Shown here piece by piece: positions 7,821 through 16,792 of a stretch of DNA of 64,000 bases. The position numbers were made by a program, and so were the translations under genes. The DNA is from Marinobacter salinus. GTDB taxonomy: Bacteria; Pseudomonadota; Gammaproteobacteria; Pseudomonadales; Oleiphilaceae. The notes under the pieces were generated by a model. That model was not told where the DNA came from and did no database searches. It saw only the letters and a list, made by a program, of their open reading frames with translations. Location of the stretch: assembly GCF_001854125.1 (NCBI RefSeq), contig NZ_CP017715.1, forward strand, positions 1,178,001 through 1,242,000. The letters are read 5' to 3'. Within the stretch, counting starts at the first letter, position 1, and the number at the start of each line of letters is the position of its first letter.

Positions 7821-9546
7821 CGCGAACCTCCCGGCCGGAGACCAGCAATATTCGGTTTGCGAGGGTCAGAAGGGCCTGGTGATGGGTGGAGAAGATGAGC
7901 GTTTTACCGGCTTGGGCAAGCTTACGCAAACCTGCCAGCACATAGGCCTCGCTGTCCGCGTCGAGTCCTGCGGTGGGTTCATCAAGCAGAATAAGGTCGT
8001 AGTCGGCAACAAAGATTCTCGCCAGGCTCAGACGCCGTGCCTGGCCGCCGGAAAGCCCCCGACCGTCCTCCGAGACTTTACTGTAAATTCCGCGTTCACG
8101 GCTTGCCATCAGTGGCCCAAGCCCTACGTTACTCAGGGCCGTCTCAATGGCAACGTCAGATGCTTCCGGTGTCGTCAACCGGAGGTTGTCGGCCCAGGTG
8201 CCATCCACCAGAAATCCTTTTTGCCCCAGCCAACCAAAGCTGAAATTGCCCGGAGCCTGACCGAGGACGCCGATAGAGCCGGAATCCGGTTGCATGAAAC
8301 CGGCCAGCAGATGGAGTAGAGAAGACTTTCCCCCTCCTGAAGGCCCGGTGAGCGCAACACAGTCACCCCGGCGTATTGCCAGGTTGAGGTGGTGGAAAAT
8401 AGCCTGACCTTGCCGGTAGGCAAGGCAAACGTCTTCCAGGCGAATCTCCTCGCCGTTCGCTTCAGAGAAGCCTGAAGACTTTGCTCCGCGTGGCTCTTCG
8501 TGTGCCTCCGTTCCCGCCAGCCTGGACAGGATTTCGGAGCTGGCGCCTAGCGCTGCCGCCCGGTCATGGTAGTGCTGGGAGAGTGTGCGGAGCGGCTGAA
8601 AAAATTCCGGAGCCAGGAGCAGGATTAACAAACCGGAAAACAGAGTAAGTTCTTCGGCGGGGCCATAGGTGATAGAGCCCAGTAAGCCGAAACCGATGTA
8701 GATAGCAATAACGGCAATCGCGACAGACGCGAAAAATTCCAGTACAGCCGAAGACAGAAAGGCGATTCTGAGCGTCTTCATCACGACATCTCGATAGCGA
8801 TCCGATCGTTTTCTTATGAGCTCGGTAGCGCCGTCTGTCTGGCCAAAAAGCTGGAGTGTGGTAAGCCCGCGAACCTTGTCCAGAAACTGTCCCGACAGCC
8901 GACTGATGGTCTCGAAATGCTGTTGGTTCAGTTTTTCCGCGCCCATTCCGACCAGCGCCATGAAAATGGGGATCAGAGGTGCGGAAAGCAGCAGGAAAAT
9001 ACCGGCGAGCCAGTCCAGGTAGAAAACCAGAGCGAGGATAGTTGCCGGCACAATCAGGGAGAGCGTCATCTGGGGAAGGAAACGGGCAAAGTAGCCATGG
9101 AGCGCCTCCACGTGATCAATCCATTCCCGGGCGAGCTCACCCGCTGAGGCATGGCCGATGGCAACCGGACCGGTCTGTTGCCAGTGACGGTTGATCTGAC
9201 GTCGGGCATCACGCCGGACCTGCTCACTGCATCGGGCAGCGAAACGCGCCTGAACACCCTGAGCGACTGCCCGGATAACCATGGCTAACAGAAGGCCAGT
9301 AAAAAGGGCGGAGAGACTGCTGACCGGACTGTTTTCTATCACGCCCTGATGGATAATACGGGCCAGAAAAAACATCTGGAGAATTGTCGCCAGGCCGGCG
9401 ACGAGACCAGCCAGGACCGTTCCCCGAACCCACCGCCGGCTACCCTTGGCGAGTTCCCTCAGCCAGTCTTTAATCTGGCGTTGGGAGGGGAGCGGTGATA
9501 GCCCCTCCGCGCCCTCCCTTGGCCGTTCCGCCTCTGGTTCCGGCAC
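7813..9546 (-). CDS. cydD: CydD, ABC exporter subunit for cytochrome bd assembly
   Basis: This 577-residue half-transporter is the partner of CydC. It has a membrane domain (about residues 40-330) containing the ABC exporter stretch PLIPIFMALVGMGAEKLNQQHF, typical of CydD, and an ATPase domain with Walker A GPSGGGKSS, signature LSGGQARR and Walker B LILLDEPTAGLD. The start is GTG 9546, placed directly after the cydB stop. CydD together with CydC exports thiols that tune periplasmic redox for haem insertion into the oxidase. The presence of both in one operon with the oxidase genes makes the assignment firm. Confidence 0.93.
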   Translation of the reverse strand: MPEPEAERPREGAEGLSPLPSQRQIKDWLRELAKGSRRWVRGTVLAGLVAGLATILQMFFLARIIHQGVIENSPVSSLSALFTGLLLAMVIRAVAQGVQARFAARCSEQVRRDARRQINRHWQQTGPVAIGHASAGELAREWIDHVEALHGYFARFLPQMTLSLIVPATILALVFYLDWLAGIFLLLSAPLIPIFMALVGMGAEKLNQQHFETISRLSGQFLDKVRGLTTLQLFGQTDGATELIRKRSDRYRDVVMKTLRIAFLSSAVLEFFASVAIAVIAIYIGFGLLGSITYGPAEELTLFSGLLILLLAPEFFQPLRTLSQHYHDRAAALGASSEILSRLAGTEAHEEPRGAKSSGFSEANGEEIRLEDVCLAYRQGQAIFHHLNLAIRRGDCVALTGPSGGGKSSLLHLLAGFMQPDSGSIGVLGQAPGNFSFGWLGQKGFLVDGTWADNLRLTTPEASDVAIETALSNVGLGPLMASRERGIYSKVSEDGRGLSGGQARRLSLARIFVADYDLILLDEPTAGLDADSEAYVLAGLRKLAQAGKTLIFSTHHQALLTLANRILLVSGREVRDA

Positions 9547-10548
9547 TTAATGGTAACCCTCACCGGCGCGAACCTTGCCACGGAACACCCAGTAGGTCCA
9601 GGCGGTATAGACCAGCACGATGGGGATCACGAACAGCAGGCCCAGCAACAGGAAGAGTTGCGACTCATACGCTGAAGCCGCTTCCCACAGGGTGTAGTCC
9701 GGTGGCACCACATACGGCCAGCGGCTCACCACCAGTCCCAGATAGGTGGTGATGAACAGACCCATGGTGGCTACAAACGGCATACCTTCATACCGGTCGC
9801 GCACGGAACGGTAAATCTGGAAAGCACACAGCAAAGTAAGCACGGGCAGGATCCAGATCACGCTCAGGTTGGAGAACCAGCGCTCCCGCACCAGATCATC
9901 CACAAACGGCGTCCACACGCTGATGATCCCGAACACAATGATCACGGCCGCCAGAAGTGGCAGAGTGATTTTGTAAGCCCACGCCTGAAGCCTGCCTTCG
10001 GTTTTCATGATCAACCAGGTGGACCCGAGCAGGGCATAGCCCGCAAGCATGCCCAGGCCCGTCAGCACGGTAAACGGTGTCAGCCAGTCCAGCGCGCCGC
10101 CCACATACACCCCATTGGCGGTCTCAAAGCCCTGGATATAGGTGCCAACCACCGCACCCTGGGCAAAAGATGCCACGGTAGAGCCACCGGCAAAGGCCCA
10201 GTTCCAGAGATACCGGGAGGTCCGCGCCTTGAACCGGAACTCAAACGCCACACCCCGGAAAATCAGGCCAGCCAATAGCAGGAAGACGCCAATGTACAAC
10301 GCCGGCAGGAAGATGGTGTAGACCATCGGGAAGGCAGCCAGAAGTCCAGCGCCCCCCAGGACCAGCCAGGTTTCGTTGCCGTCCCATACGGGGGCCACGG
10401 AATTCATCATGGTGTCCCGGGCTTCTTCGTTGGGCGCAAACGGAAACAGGATGCCGACGCCCAGGTCAAACCCATCCATCAGCACATACATGATGATGCC
10501 GAAGCCGATAATAAATGCCCAGATCAGTGGCAGATCGAACAGTTCCAT
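9547..10548 (-). CDS. cydB: Cytochrome bd-type quinol oxidase subunit II (CioB/CydB)
   Basis: Subunit II of the bd oxidase, 333 residues, with about eight or nine membrane helices. The N-terminus (FDLPLIWAFIIGFGIIMYVLMDGFDLGVGIL) is the family signature, and VAPVWDGNETWLVLGG is the strongly conserved second motif. At 333 aa it matches cyanide-insensitive-type CioB rather than the longer E. coli CydB (379 aa). It begins two bases after the cydA stop and abuts cydD, so no cydX small-subunit gene lies between the oxidase genes. Confidence 0.94.
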   Translation of the reverse strand: MELFDLPLIWAFIIGFGIIMYVLMDGFDLGVGILFPFAPNEEARDTMMNSVAPVWDGNETWLVLGGAGLLAAFPMVYTIFLPALYIGVFLLLAGLIFRGVAFEFRFKARTSRYLWNWAFAGGSTVASFAQGAVVGTYIQGFETANGVYVGGALDWLTPFTVLTGLGMLAGYALLGSTWLIMKTEGRLQAWAYKITLPLLAAVIIVFGIISVWTPFVDDLVRERWFSNLSVIWILPVLTLLCAFQIYRSVRDRYEGMPFVATMGLFITTYLGLVVSRWPYVVPPDYTLWEAASAYESQLFLLLGLLFVIPIVLVYTAWTYWVFRGKVRAGEGYH

Positions 10549-10550
10549 AA

Positions 10551-11981
10551 TCAGTGACCTCCCTGGTTGGCCGGAGTGCTGCGCTTTTCTTCGCCGTATT
10601 CGAATGGCACGTGAGCCGCAGAGAGCGGCCGTGCCGGGCGTTCCGCTTCGTGGTCTTCTTCGTCATGCCGATCTTCCAGCCCGACGTACAGCACCCGCAT
10701 GAGGTAGTACACGCCGGCAGAGAACACCATGGCGTAGACCACGATGTAGCCGATAAGCGTAAACAGCGCCATACCCCCTGTCAGGGAGGGTGTGACCGAC
10801 TCCGCCTGGCTCATGATGCCGTAGACCAACCAAGGTGCGCGGCCAACCTCCGTCACGAACCAGCCACTGAGCACGGCAAAGAACGGGGCAATACTCATGA
10901 ACCGCAGGCCCTGGAGGAACCAGGTATTTCGTGCGAAACGACCACCCGCCCGCAGGAACAGGCCTGCAACGGCAAACGCAATCATCAGCATGCCCAGCGC
11001 CACCATCACCCGGAATGACCAGAACACAATGGCCACCGGGGGCTGCTCTTCAACCGGCACGTCCTTCAGGCCCGGCACTTCGCCGTCCCACTCGTGGGTC
11101 AGAATCATGCTGGCCAGGCTGGGAATGCCGATCTCGTATAGATTTCGCTGGTTTTCCTGATCCGGAATCGCAAACAGCAGGAGCGGCACATTGCGCGACG
11201 TTTCCCAGTTGCCTTCCATCGCAGCCACTTTGGTGGGCTGGTGTTCCAGCGTGTTCAGGCCGTGAAAATCCCCCACGACCAGCTGCGCCGGTGCAATAAA
11301 AAGCAGTAACCACAGACACATGGAAAGGGCCTTGCGGTTGGCTTCCACTTCCCGTCCAAGCAACAGATACCAGGCACTGACACCTGCGACCACGAAGCCG
11401 CCAGTGAGGAAGGAAGCCAGTGCCATATGCAGGAAACGGTACGGGAAGGACGGGTTGAAGATGGCCTCGCTCCAGGAAGTGACATGGAACACGCCTTCAC
11501 GCAGTTCAAATCCAGCCGGAGTTTGCATCCAGCTGTTGGCCGAGAGAATCCAGAAAGAGGAAATGAAGGTACCCGTTGCCACCATGATCGCTGCGAACAG
11601 GTGCAGGCCCGCCGGCACCTTGTCCCGCCCGAACAGCAGTACCCCGAGGAATGCGGCTTCCAGGAAGAAGGCCGTGACCACCTCATAACTCAGAATGGGC
11701 CCCAGGTAGTTTGCCGTTGCCTGGGCAAAGTTGCTCCAGTTGGTGCCAAACTGAAACGACATGACAATGCCGGACACTACGCCCATGCCGAAGACCACCG
11801 CAAACACTTTCGTCCAGAACGCGGAAAGCTTGATCCACGCCGGGTTCTCGGTTTTGAAGGCGAGCCCTTCGAGCACAGCAATATAGGAAGCAAGACCGAT
11901 AGTAAATACCGGGAAAATGGCGTGAAATGACACCACGAACGCGAACTGGATTCGCGATAAGATGAGAGGATCTAGTTCCAT
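10551..11981 (-). CDS. cydA: Cytochrome bd-type quinol oxidase subunit I, short Q-loop (CioA/CydA)
   Basis: Subunit I (476 aa) carries the haem sites and oxidises quinol while reducing O2 to water. Haem ligands are visible as His20 (SFHAIFP), His185 (RFLHMAL) and Met326 (WSFRVMV), with Glu100 and Glu108 on the proton/haem d side. The quinol loop between about residues 240 and 318 is short, which together with CydB length points to the cyanide-insensitive (CIO) subtype. The usual GRQPW motif reads GRAPW (380-384). The start is ATG 11981 with GGAGGG upstream; the seven-codon upstream extension is not needed. This is the first gene of cydABDC. Confidence 0.94.
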   Translation of the reverse strand: MELDPLILSRIQFAFVVSFHAIFPVFTIGLASYIAVLEGLAFKTENPAWIKLSAFWTKVFAVVFGMGVVSGIVMSFQFGTNWSNFAQATANYLGPILSYEVVTAFFLEAAFLGVLLFGRDKVPAGLHLFAAIMVATGTFISSFWILSANSWMQTPAGFELREGVFHVTSWSEAIFNPSFPYRFLHMALASFLTGGFVVAGVSAWYLLLGREVEANRKALSMCLWLLLFIAPAQLVVGDFHGLNTLEHQPTKVAAMEGNWETSRNVPLLLFAIPDQENQRNLYEIGIPSLASMILTHEWDGEVPGLKDVPVEEQPPVAIVFWSFRVMVALGMLMIAFAVAGLFLRAGGRFARNTWFLQGLRFMSIAPFFAVLSGWFVTEVGRAPWLVYGIMSQAESVTPSLTGGMALFTLIGYIVVYAMVFSAGVYYLMRVLYVGLEDRHDEEDHEAERPARPLSAAHVPFEYGEEKRSTPANQGGH

Positions 11982-12134
11982 GGGAACCCTCCGGTAAACC
12001 ACACATCACAATAAACGGGACAAGGTTCCCGTTCGGCCGCTGCCTAGGCTCATCTTGTATGTTGTTATTACCGGCAGATGGTTGCCATGCTACTTAAAAC
12101 ATGGGCGAATCCGATAGGGCAGATTGTCGCACCC

Positions 12135-12148
12135 TTGATTTAAAACAA
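12135..12148. promoter_or_regulatory. Possible ANR/FNR-like half-matched site
   Basis: TTGATTTAAAACAA resembles the FNR/ANR palindrome TTGAT-N4-ATCAA with a perfect left half and one mismatch in the right half. It lies in the divergent region between cydA (start 11981) and the methyltransferase gene (start 12151). An oxygen-responsive site would suit cytochrome bd regulation. However, it is about 150 bases from the cydA start and directly abuts the methyltransferase start, so activation geometry is uncertain. Weak call from pattern only. Confidence 0.3.
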
Positions 12149-12150
12149 TT

Positions 12151-12792
12151 ATGGTAATGACGATGAGCTTTTACGAAGACAGAATACTCCCTCACATCAT
12201 AGATCGCGCATGCTCTATGGGCCAGGTTATGAAGCTCCGAAGCCAGGTGGTCCCACACGCCCGGGGCACCGTCCTTGAGGTGGGCATGGGCTCGGCAATT
12301 AACCTGGAGTTCTACGATTCAGACAAAGTCGACATGGTGTACGGCCTGGAGCCTTCGGATGGCATGCGCCGGAAGGCACTGCCAAACCTCTCCCGGTCAC
12401 CGGTCCGGGTCGAATGGCTGGATTTGCCGGGTGAAAAAATACCGCTGGACAATGAAAGCGTGGACACCGTATTGCTGACCTTTACTCTGTGCACCATTCC
12501 GGACTGGCACACTGCCCTTGAGCAAATGAAGCGCGTACTCAAACCGGGCGGCGAGCTTTTGTTCCTGGAGCACGGCGAATCGCCAGACAACGGCACACAG
12601 AAGTGGCAGCATCGGATAACCCCTGGCTGGAAAAAGCTGGCCGGCGGTTGCCACCTGAACCGCCATATCGCGGACCTGATTAGACATGCGGGATTCGAGA
12701 TTACTGAGCTGGAAAACCTGTACATCCCGAAAGCGCCCAAAATCGCCGGTTACATCTATAAGGGCAGGGCTGTAAAGCCGGCAGGAACCTGA
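12151..12792 (+). CDS. Class I SAM-dependent methyltransferase
   Basis: About 210 residues. The SAM-binding motif I reads VLEVGMGSAINLEFY, followed by the acidic GLEPSDGM loop, then PLDNESVDTVLLTFTLCTIPD (motif II/III region) and RVLKPGGELLFLEHGES, giving a clear Rossmann methyltransferase of the UbiE/METTL7-like group. Three in-frame ATGs (12151, 12157, 12163) compete as start and none has a strong ribosome site; MSFYEDRILPHIID (12163) looks like the true N-terminus of homologues. The substrate is unknown; a small lipid or thiol acceptor is plausible for this group but not shown. Confidence 0.8.
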   Translation: MVMTMSFYEDRILPHIIDRACSMGQVMKLRSQVVPHARGTVLEVGMGSAINLEFYDSDKVDMVYGLEPSDGMRRKALPNLSRSPVRVEWLDLPGEKIPLDNESVDTVLLTFTLCTIPDWHTALEQMKRVLKPGGELLFLEHGESPDNGTQKWQHRITPGWKKLAGGCHLNRHIADLIRHAGFEITELENLYIPKAPKIAGYIYKGRAVKPAGT

Positions 12793-12872
12793 CTCCAGGC
12801 GGGAAAAAGAATCAGAATTGCGTTACTGGACGTGCCCTTATACAATTCTGCCCGTCCAAACCTCCCTCCGAT

Positions 12873-12959
12873 GCTCCGGTGGTGAAATTGGTAGACACAA
12901 GAGACTTAAAATCTCTCGACCTCACGGTCGTGCCGGTTCGATTCCGGCCCGGAGCACCA
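12873..12959 (+). tRNA. tRNA-Leu (anticodon UAA)
   Basis: The 87-base gene folds as a class II tRNA. The acceptor stem is GCTCCGG (12873-12879) paired with CCGGAGC (12949-12955), followed by discriminator A and an encoded CCA (12957-12959). The anticodon stem AGAGA/TCTCT encloses loop CTTAAAA with anticodon TAA at 12907-12909. A long variable arm (CGACCTCACGGTCG region) and the T arm with GGTTCGATTCC are present. The next gene on the minus strand ends one base after the CCA. Confidence 0.97.
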
Positions 12960-13838
12960 TTAGCCCAGCTTCCTCACTGACAAACGATATCTCCGAACCT
13001 CAATCCAGCCATGGCTGGCCAATGCCGAGAACACAATGACTCCGCCAATAAGGCTGAGTGCCGGCGGGACTTCGTTCAGGAAGAGCCAGACCAGGAAGGA
13101 TCCCACCACGGTTTCCAGCAGCAGCATCAGGCTGACTTCGGCGGCTGGAATGTAGCGGGGGCCTATCTGGATGAGGATGCAGGCCACGGGCAGGAAAACG
13201 AGGCAGAGCAGGGCAATGAAAAAGCTGTCTCGGGCGTCGGGAATCTGGGCGCCTCCGGCAAGGGCTGCGACGCCGGCCAGGGCCAGGGCGCCGAACATGA
13301 GCATGACACTCATATCCGCCCCCGGCTTTGATCGGGCGACGTTGAGGTTTGAGGCCAGGGCGATGGCTGCAACGGCTGCCATTACCAGGCCGAAAGGGTC
13401 ACCACGGCCCCATTCTCCAATGGCCATGATGGTAGCGCCGGTCACGCATACCACGATAATTACCCAGGTTCTCAGAGGCAGGGTTTCCTTCCAGATCAGC
13501 CAGGCAATCAGGGCCGCGATGACGGGCGCTGTGTTTAGAATCACGAGCACGTTGCCGGCGGCGGTATTTTTCATGCCCATCACAAATCCCAGAGTGCTCA
13601 CGGCGAACGCTCCGGCACAAAACAGTCCTTTCCAGCCACAATGCCGTATTTCCTGTGCCAGGCCCGTTCGATAGCGTAGCCAACTGATAGCGTAGAAGCT
13701 GATGGCAAGCAGCACTCCCCGCCAAAACAGGAAGACTTCCGGTTTCACGGAGGTGATTTTCACCAGCAGGGCGTCCGGCGTAATAAACAGGACGCCCAGC
13801 GCAGCAATGGTCAGCCCCTTGATACGGGTTTTTTGCAA
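12960..13838 (-). CDS. EamA/DMT-superfamily transporter
   Basis: This 292-residue protein has about ten hydrophobic segments arranged as two repeats of five, the EamA (DMT) layout. Typical features are ITPDALLVKIT near the start, FWRGVLLAISF, the AGNVLVILNTAPVIAALIAWL stretch in repeat one and AAEVSLMLLLETVVGSFLVWLFLNEVP in repeat two. These carriers export or import small metabolites; the substrate cannot be predicted. It follows the patatin gene by four bases in the same direction, so the two are probably co-transcribed. Its stop touches the 3' end of tRNA-Leu. Confidence 0.85.
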   Translation of the reverse strand: MQKTRIKGLTIAALGVLFITPDALLVKITSVKPEVFLFWRGVLLAISFYAISWLRYRTGLAQEIRHCGWKGLFCAGAFAVSTLGFVMGMKNTAAGNVLVILNTAPVIAALIAWLIWKETLPLRTWVIIVVCVTGATIMAIGEWGRGDPFGLVMAAVAAIALASNLNVARSKPGADMSVMLMFGALALAGVAALAGGAQIPDARDSFFIALLCLVFLPVACILIQIGPRYIPAAEVSLMLLLETVVGSFLVWLFLNEVPPALSLIGGVIVFSALASHGWIEVRRYRLSVRKLG

Positions 13839-13842
13839 GAGG

Positions 13843-15306
13843 TTACTCCGTTCCGGCCCGGTGTCCCTGGCATGCGTGTTTGAGCCGGGTAATGCAGTTG
13901 GAAAACGTTCGGCTGATTCGGGTCTGGTCGCGGATCATGGGAAGCCGAGGCCAGGTGGCCTGTTCTCCGATACGGATGAACATGTCCAGGTCTTCCCGGC
14001 TTGGGTTGGCCAGCAGTTTAGGATACAGCAACGGGCGGAACGGAAAATGGATGTTGATATCGCCAAGATAGGTCTGGGTTGTCATGGCGTAAGCCTGTTC
14101 CAGCAGTGGCCGGACGACGGATAAAGAGGCACTTCGGGTAAGCTGCAGGGCGGTCGCCAGCTGTGCGTGCATAAGTGAGGTCACCGCCTTTTTTGCCGTT
14201 ATCCCGGGGCCACGCTGGTGATGATGACTGATGAATGGGACCACGTGAGGATTTGCCTGGCTGACAATCGTGCGGTTCACGTTGTGCAGCCTCGCCATCC
14301 GCATCAGTGGCAGATCGCCGTGTACGCTTCCGTCGATCCAGCGTTCTGATGGCATATAGGGTTTGGCGTCGTTTTTTCCCTTCTCGGAAAACCTGGCCTG
14401 AAGGGTCACCGGAGGGTAAACACCGGGTACGGCACAGGAAGCAAGAATTGCCGAGTCTACCAGCACTTCCGGGGAACTCAGGGCGGTCAGCAGGCGTGGC
14501 TTCTGAAGAGTTCGTGTGGGTGAGACTGAGATGTTGAGGGTTCGGCCACTGATCTCCTCAGCCTCTCGGAAACTCATGCTCCCGATGTTGGCGCGAATAT
14601 GCTCAAGAAGCTTGGTCTGGTCCATGGCGTGGCGCTTGCGCCAGATTCTCGCCGGTTCCAGCCAAAAGAATGCGTCCCGCTGAATTTCACCGGGTTCATT
14701 GAAAAACCGCTCGAGATCGGCCTCGTTGCGGGTGCAGATGGCGCCCGCCACAATCGCCCCCATACTGGACCCGGCGATCACATCGGGTAGCAGGCGCTGC
14801 TGCCAGAGCGCGCGGGTCACGCCGATGTGATAGATGCCGAAAGCGGCGCCACCACTGAGCATGAGCGCCGGTTGCCCGTAAACCCGCTCCGCATCCCTGA
14901 ACAGGTGCAGTTTCTGTTCCGCTGTGACGCCAGGCATGTCGTGATCGCAGATGAAGTTCATGGAATGTTCCACTTCATCCAGAAATTCACTCACGAGGTA
15001 CTTGGTGCCAGTCCAGGCAACAACGTACAGATCCGGATTGGCGAGCTCGCCAAGATGCCGGTACAGGCTCTCCTGCAAAACCCGTATCAGACCCCGGGAA
15101 TCCCCCTGTTTCCGACACTTTCGCATGGCATCCATGTGCTCGCGAATGAGAGTTTCATGCAACAGGTCGCTACCGTCTTCTTCACGCCAGGAGAGGTTCC
15201 CGTCCAGCTCGTCGAGCTTCTCGGCAGCGGCGTACCAATGCTCGTAGGAGTCGGCCTCGGCCATGTGCTTTTCGAGTTCGCGACGTAGTTGTTTGGATCT
15301 GGACAT
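13843..15306 (-). CDS. Patatin-like phospholipase with DUF3336 N-terminal domain
   Basis: This 487-residue serine lipase/acyl hydrolase has an N-terminal DUF3336-like helical region (about 1-140) followed by the patatin domain. The oxyanion motif LSGGAAFGIYHIGV comes first, then the nucleophile elbow AGSSMGAIVAG (GxSxG) and the catalytic Asp in WIDGSVHGDLP. Eukaryotic relatives include triacylglycerol lipases of lipid droplets. In a wax-ester/TAG-storing marine bacterium a storage-lipid role is plausible, but this is inference. It has no signal peptide. It is the first gene of a likely pair with the EamA transporter. Confidence 0.88.
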   Translation of the reverse strand: MSRSKQLRRELEKHMAEADSYEHWYAAAEKLDELDGNLSWREEDGSDLLHETLIREHMDAMRKCRKQGDSRGLIRVLQESLYRHLGELANPDLYVVAWTGTKYLVSEFLDEVEHSMNFICDHDMPGVTAEQKLHLFRDAERVYGQPALMLSGGAAFGIYHIGVTRALWQQRLLPDVIAGSSMGAIVAGAICTRNEADLERFFNEPGEIQRDAFFWLEPARIWRKRHAMDQTKLLEHIRANIGSMSFREAEEISGRTLNISVSPTRTLQKPRLLTALSSPEVLVDSAILASCAVPGVYPPVTLQARFSEKGKNDAKPYMPSERWIDGSVHGDLPLMRMARLHNVNRTIVSQANPHVVPFISHHHQRGPGITAKKAVTSLMHAQLATALQLTRSASLSVVRPLLEQAYAMTTQTYLGDINIHFPFRPLLYPKLLANPSREDLDMFIRIGEQATWPRLPMIRDQTRISRTFSNCITRLKHACQGHRAGTE

Positions 15307-15490
15307 CGATGTCTTTTCCCGGTTACGCGTCTGGCTAGAGTTTATACCGACGTTCCTTTGTGAATGATCACAACCTTGCAGTCAAATCTCTGAGCATCCT
15401 ACAAAAGTCGCTTCGACATGCCCACAGCCCTGGTTAATACTGAAATGACGAATCAGTACAACACAATCTCGGCGGAAGAAGGGAGCCGTT

Positions 15491-16282
15491 ATGACGACGA
15501 CAGGCGAACCACTGGTCAGAAAGTACTCAGAAAACGGGGTTACGACTCTCACTCTGAATCAACCCGAACGCCGGAACAGTCTCTCAATGGCCATGCTGGA
15601 GGCGCTCTCCGAAGAACTGTCCCTGGTCGCCGACGAGGCTGAAACACGGGTGGTTGTTCTGGCATCCGCTGGGCGTGTGTTCTGTGCCGGCCACGATCTG
15701 AGGGAAGTCCGTGAGCAGTTTGCTAGTCATGAATTCCAGCTTGCGCTGTTTAACCAGTGCAGCAAGGTCATGCAGCAGATTGTTAACCTGCCCAAGCCGG
15801 TCATCGCCCGGGTTGCGGGCGTGGCCACGGCGGCCGGGTGTCAGTTGGTGGCAAGTTGCGATCTGGCCATTGCTGCGGATACCGCACGGTTTGCCACGCC
15901 GGGCGTAAATATCGGGCTATTCTGCTCAACGCCGATGGTGGCTCTGTCTCGCAATGTATCCCGCAAACATGCGATGGAGATGTTGCTGACTGGTGAGATG
16001 ATCAGCGCCGCACGGGCCGCGGAAATAGGTTTGGTGAACCGGGCAGTGGATGAACAGGTGCTGGACGAAACGGTCTACGGCATGGCGCGCACTGTTGCGG
16101 ACAAATCGGGTCATACCCTCAAAATCGGCAAGGAGGCGTTTTACCGTCAATTGGAAATGCCGTTGGCGGATGCCTACGAGTTAACCTCGAAGGTGATGGC
16201 AGACAACATGCAGGCAAATGATGCCCAGGAAGGTATCTGTGCGTTTCTGGACAAGCGCAAGCCGGAATGGAAAGACAGCTGA
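15491..16282 (+). CDS. Enoyl-CoA hydratase/isomerase family protein, ECHDC3-like
   Basis: This 263-residue crotonase-fold protein contains the CoA-binding/oxyanion segments ASAGRVFCAGHDLREV and ARVAGVATAAGCQLVASCDLAIA. Compared with classical crotonase, the position of the first catalytic Glu (PEILLG) reads PGVNIG, while the second Glu is kept in KHAMEMLLTG. Ordinary hydratase chemistry is therefore doubtful and the family name is safer than an activity. The start ATG 15491 has gggag upstream. It stands alone on the plus strand and converges on the DUF192 gene through a TGATCA that ends both genes. Confidence 0.82.
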   Translation: MTTTGEPLVRKYSENGVTTLTLNQPERRNSLSMAMLEALSEELSLVADEAETRVVVLASAGRVFCAGHDLREVREQFASHEFQLALFNQCSKVMQQIVNLPKPVIARVAGVATAAGCQLVASCDLAIAADTARFATPGVNIGLFCSTPMVALSRNVSRKHAMEMLLTGEMISAARAAEIGLVNRAVDEQVLDETVYGMARTVADKSGHTLKIGKEAFYRQLEMPLADAYELTSKVMADNMQANDAQEGICAFLDKRKPEWKDS

Positions 16283-16792
16283 TCAGTCTGCCGCGCAGTT
16301 CGATTCGCCCAGGAGTAGCCGATTGCCCACGGTTATGCCGTTCTCTGCAAAGAACCCGTCGTTCATCTCGACGGCGAAGGTGAACTCCACGCCTGCCGGG
16401 TAGGTTGGGCAGTTGCTGCCCCTCGACGATGTGCAAGGCGCCATCTTCCGGATGCTTCCTATGACACCGTTTTCAGCCACATATCCGATATCCAGGGGGA
16501 TCAGGGTGTTGTACATCCAGAACCCGTGATTTGCGCTTTGCGGCCGCTGGTATACAAACAGCATACCAGCCTCTGGTGGCATGACGGTTCGACCCATCAA
16601 GCCTTTCTGGCGCTGCTCGAATTCCCGGGCGATCTCGAGGGTCACGGGGATTGTTTTTTGATTCGTCACAAAACAAGCCGTGGTGGTCGGCAGCCTGGGC
16701 TGGGGAACGACGGAATCCGCGGAACAGGCCGAAGCCAGAGCTGCTGAGAGAAGCAGCGTGGTGAGCCGCAGAGCCCGGCGGAACCCGTTCAT
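16283..16792 (-). CDS. DUF192 lipoprotein
   Basis: This 169-residue protein has an N-terminal lipoprotein signal ending in LASAC (Cys at residue 23), so it should be anchored in a membrane facing the periplasm. The mature part is a DUF192 domain, recognisable by [30 protein letters not shown] and the closing [20 protein letters not shown]. The family has a small beta-barrel fold with no assigned function. Its start overlaps the ABC permease stop by four bases, so it is translated with the ABC-2 exporter genes and may be functionally linked. Confidence 0.85.
   Translation of the reverse strand: MNGFRRALRLTTLLLSAALASACSADSVVPQPRLPTTTACFVTNQKTIPVTLEIAREFEQRQKGLMGRTVMPPEAGMLFVYQRPQSANHGFWMYNTLIPLDIGYVAENGVIGSIRKMAPCTSSRGSNCPTYPAGVEFTFAVEMNDGFFAENGITVGNRLLLGESNCAAD

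Noticed and set aside
10554..11930. Several plus-strand open frames of 87-167 aa
   Set aside because: They are antisense shadows of the well-supported cydA gene.
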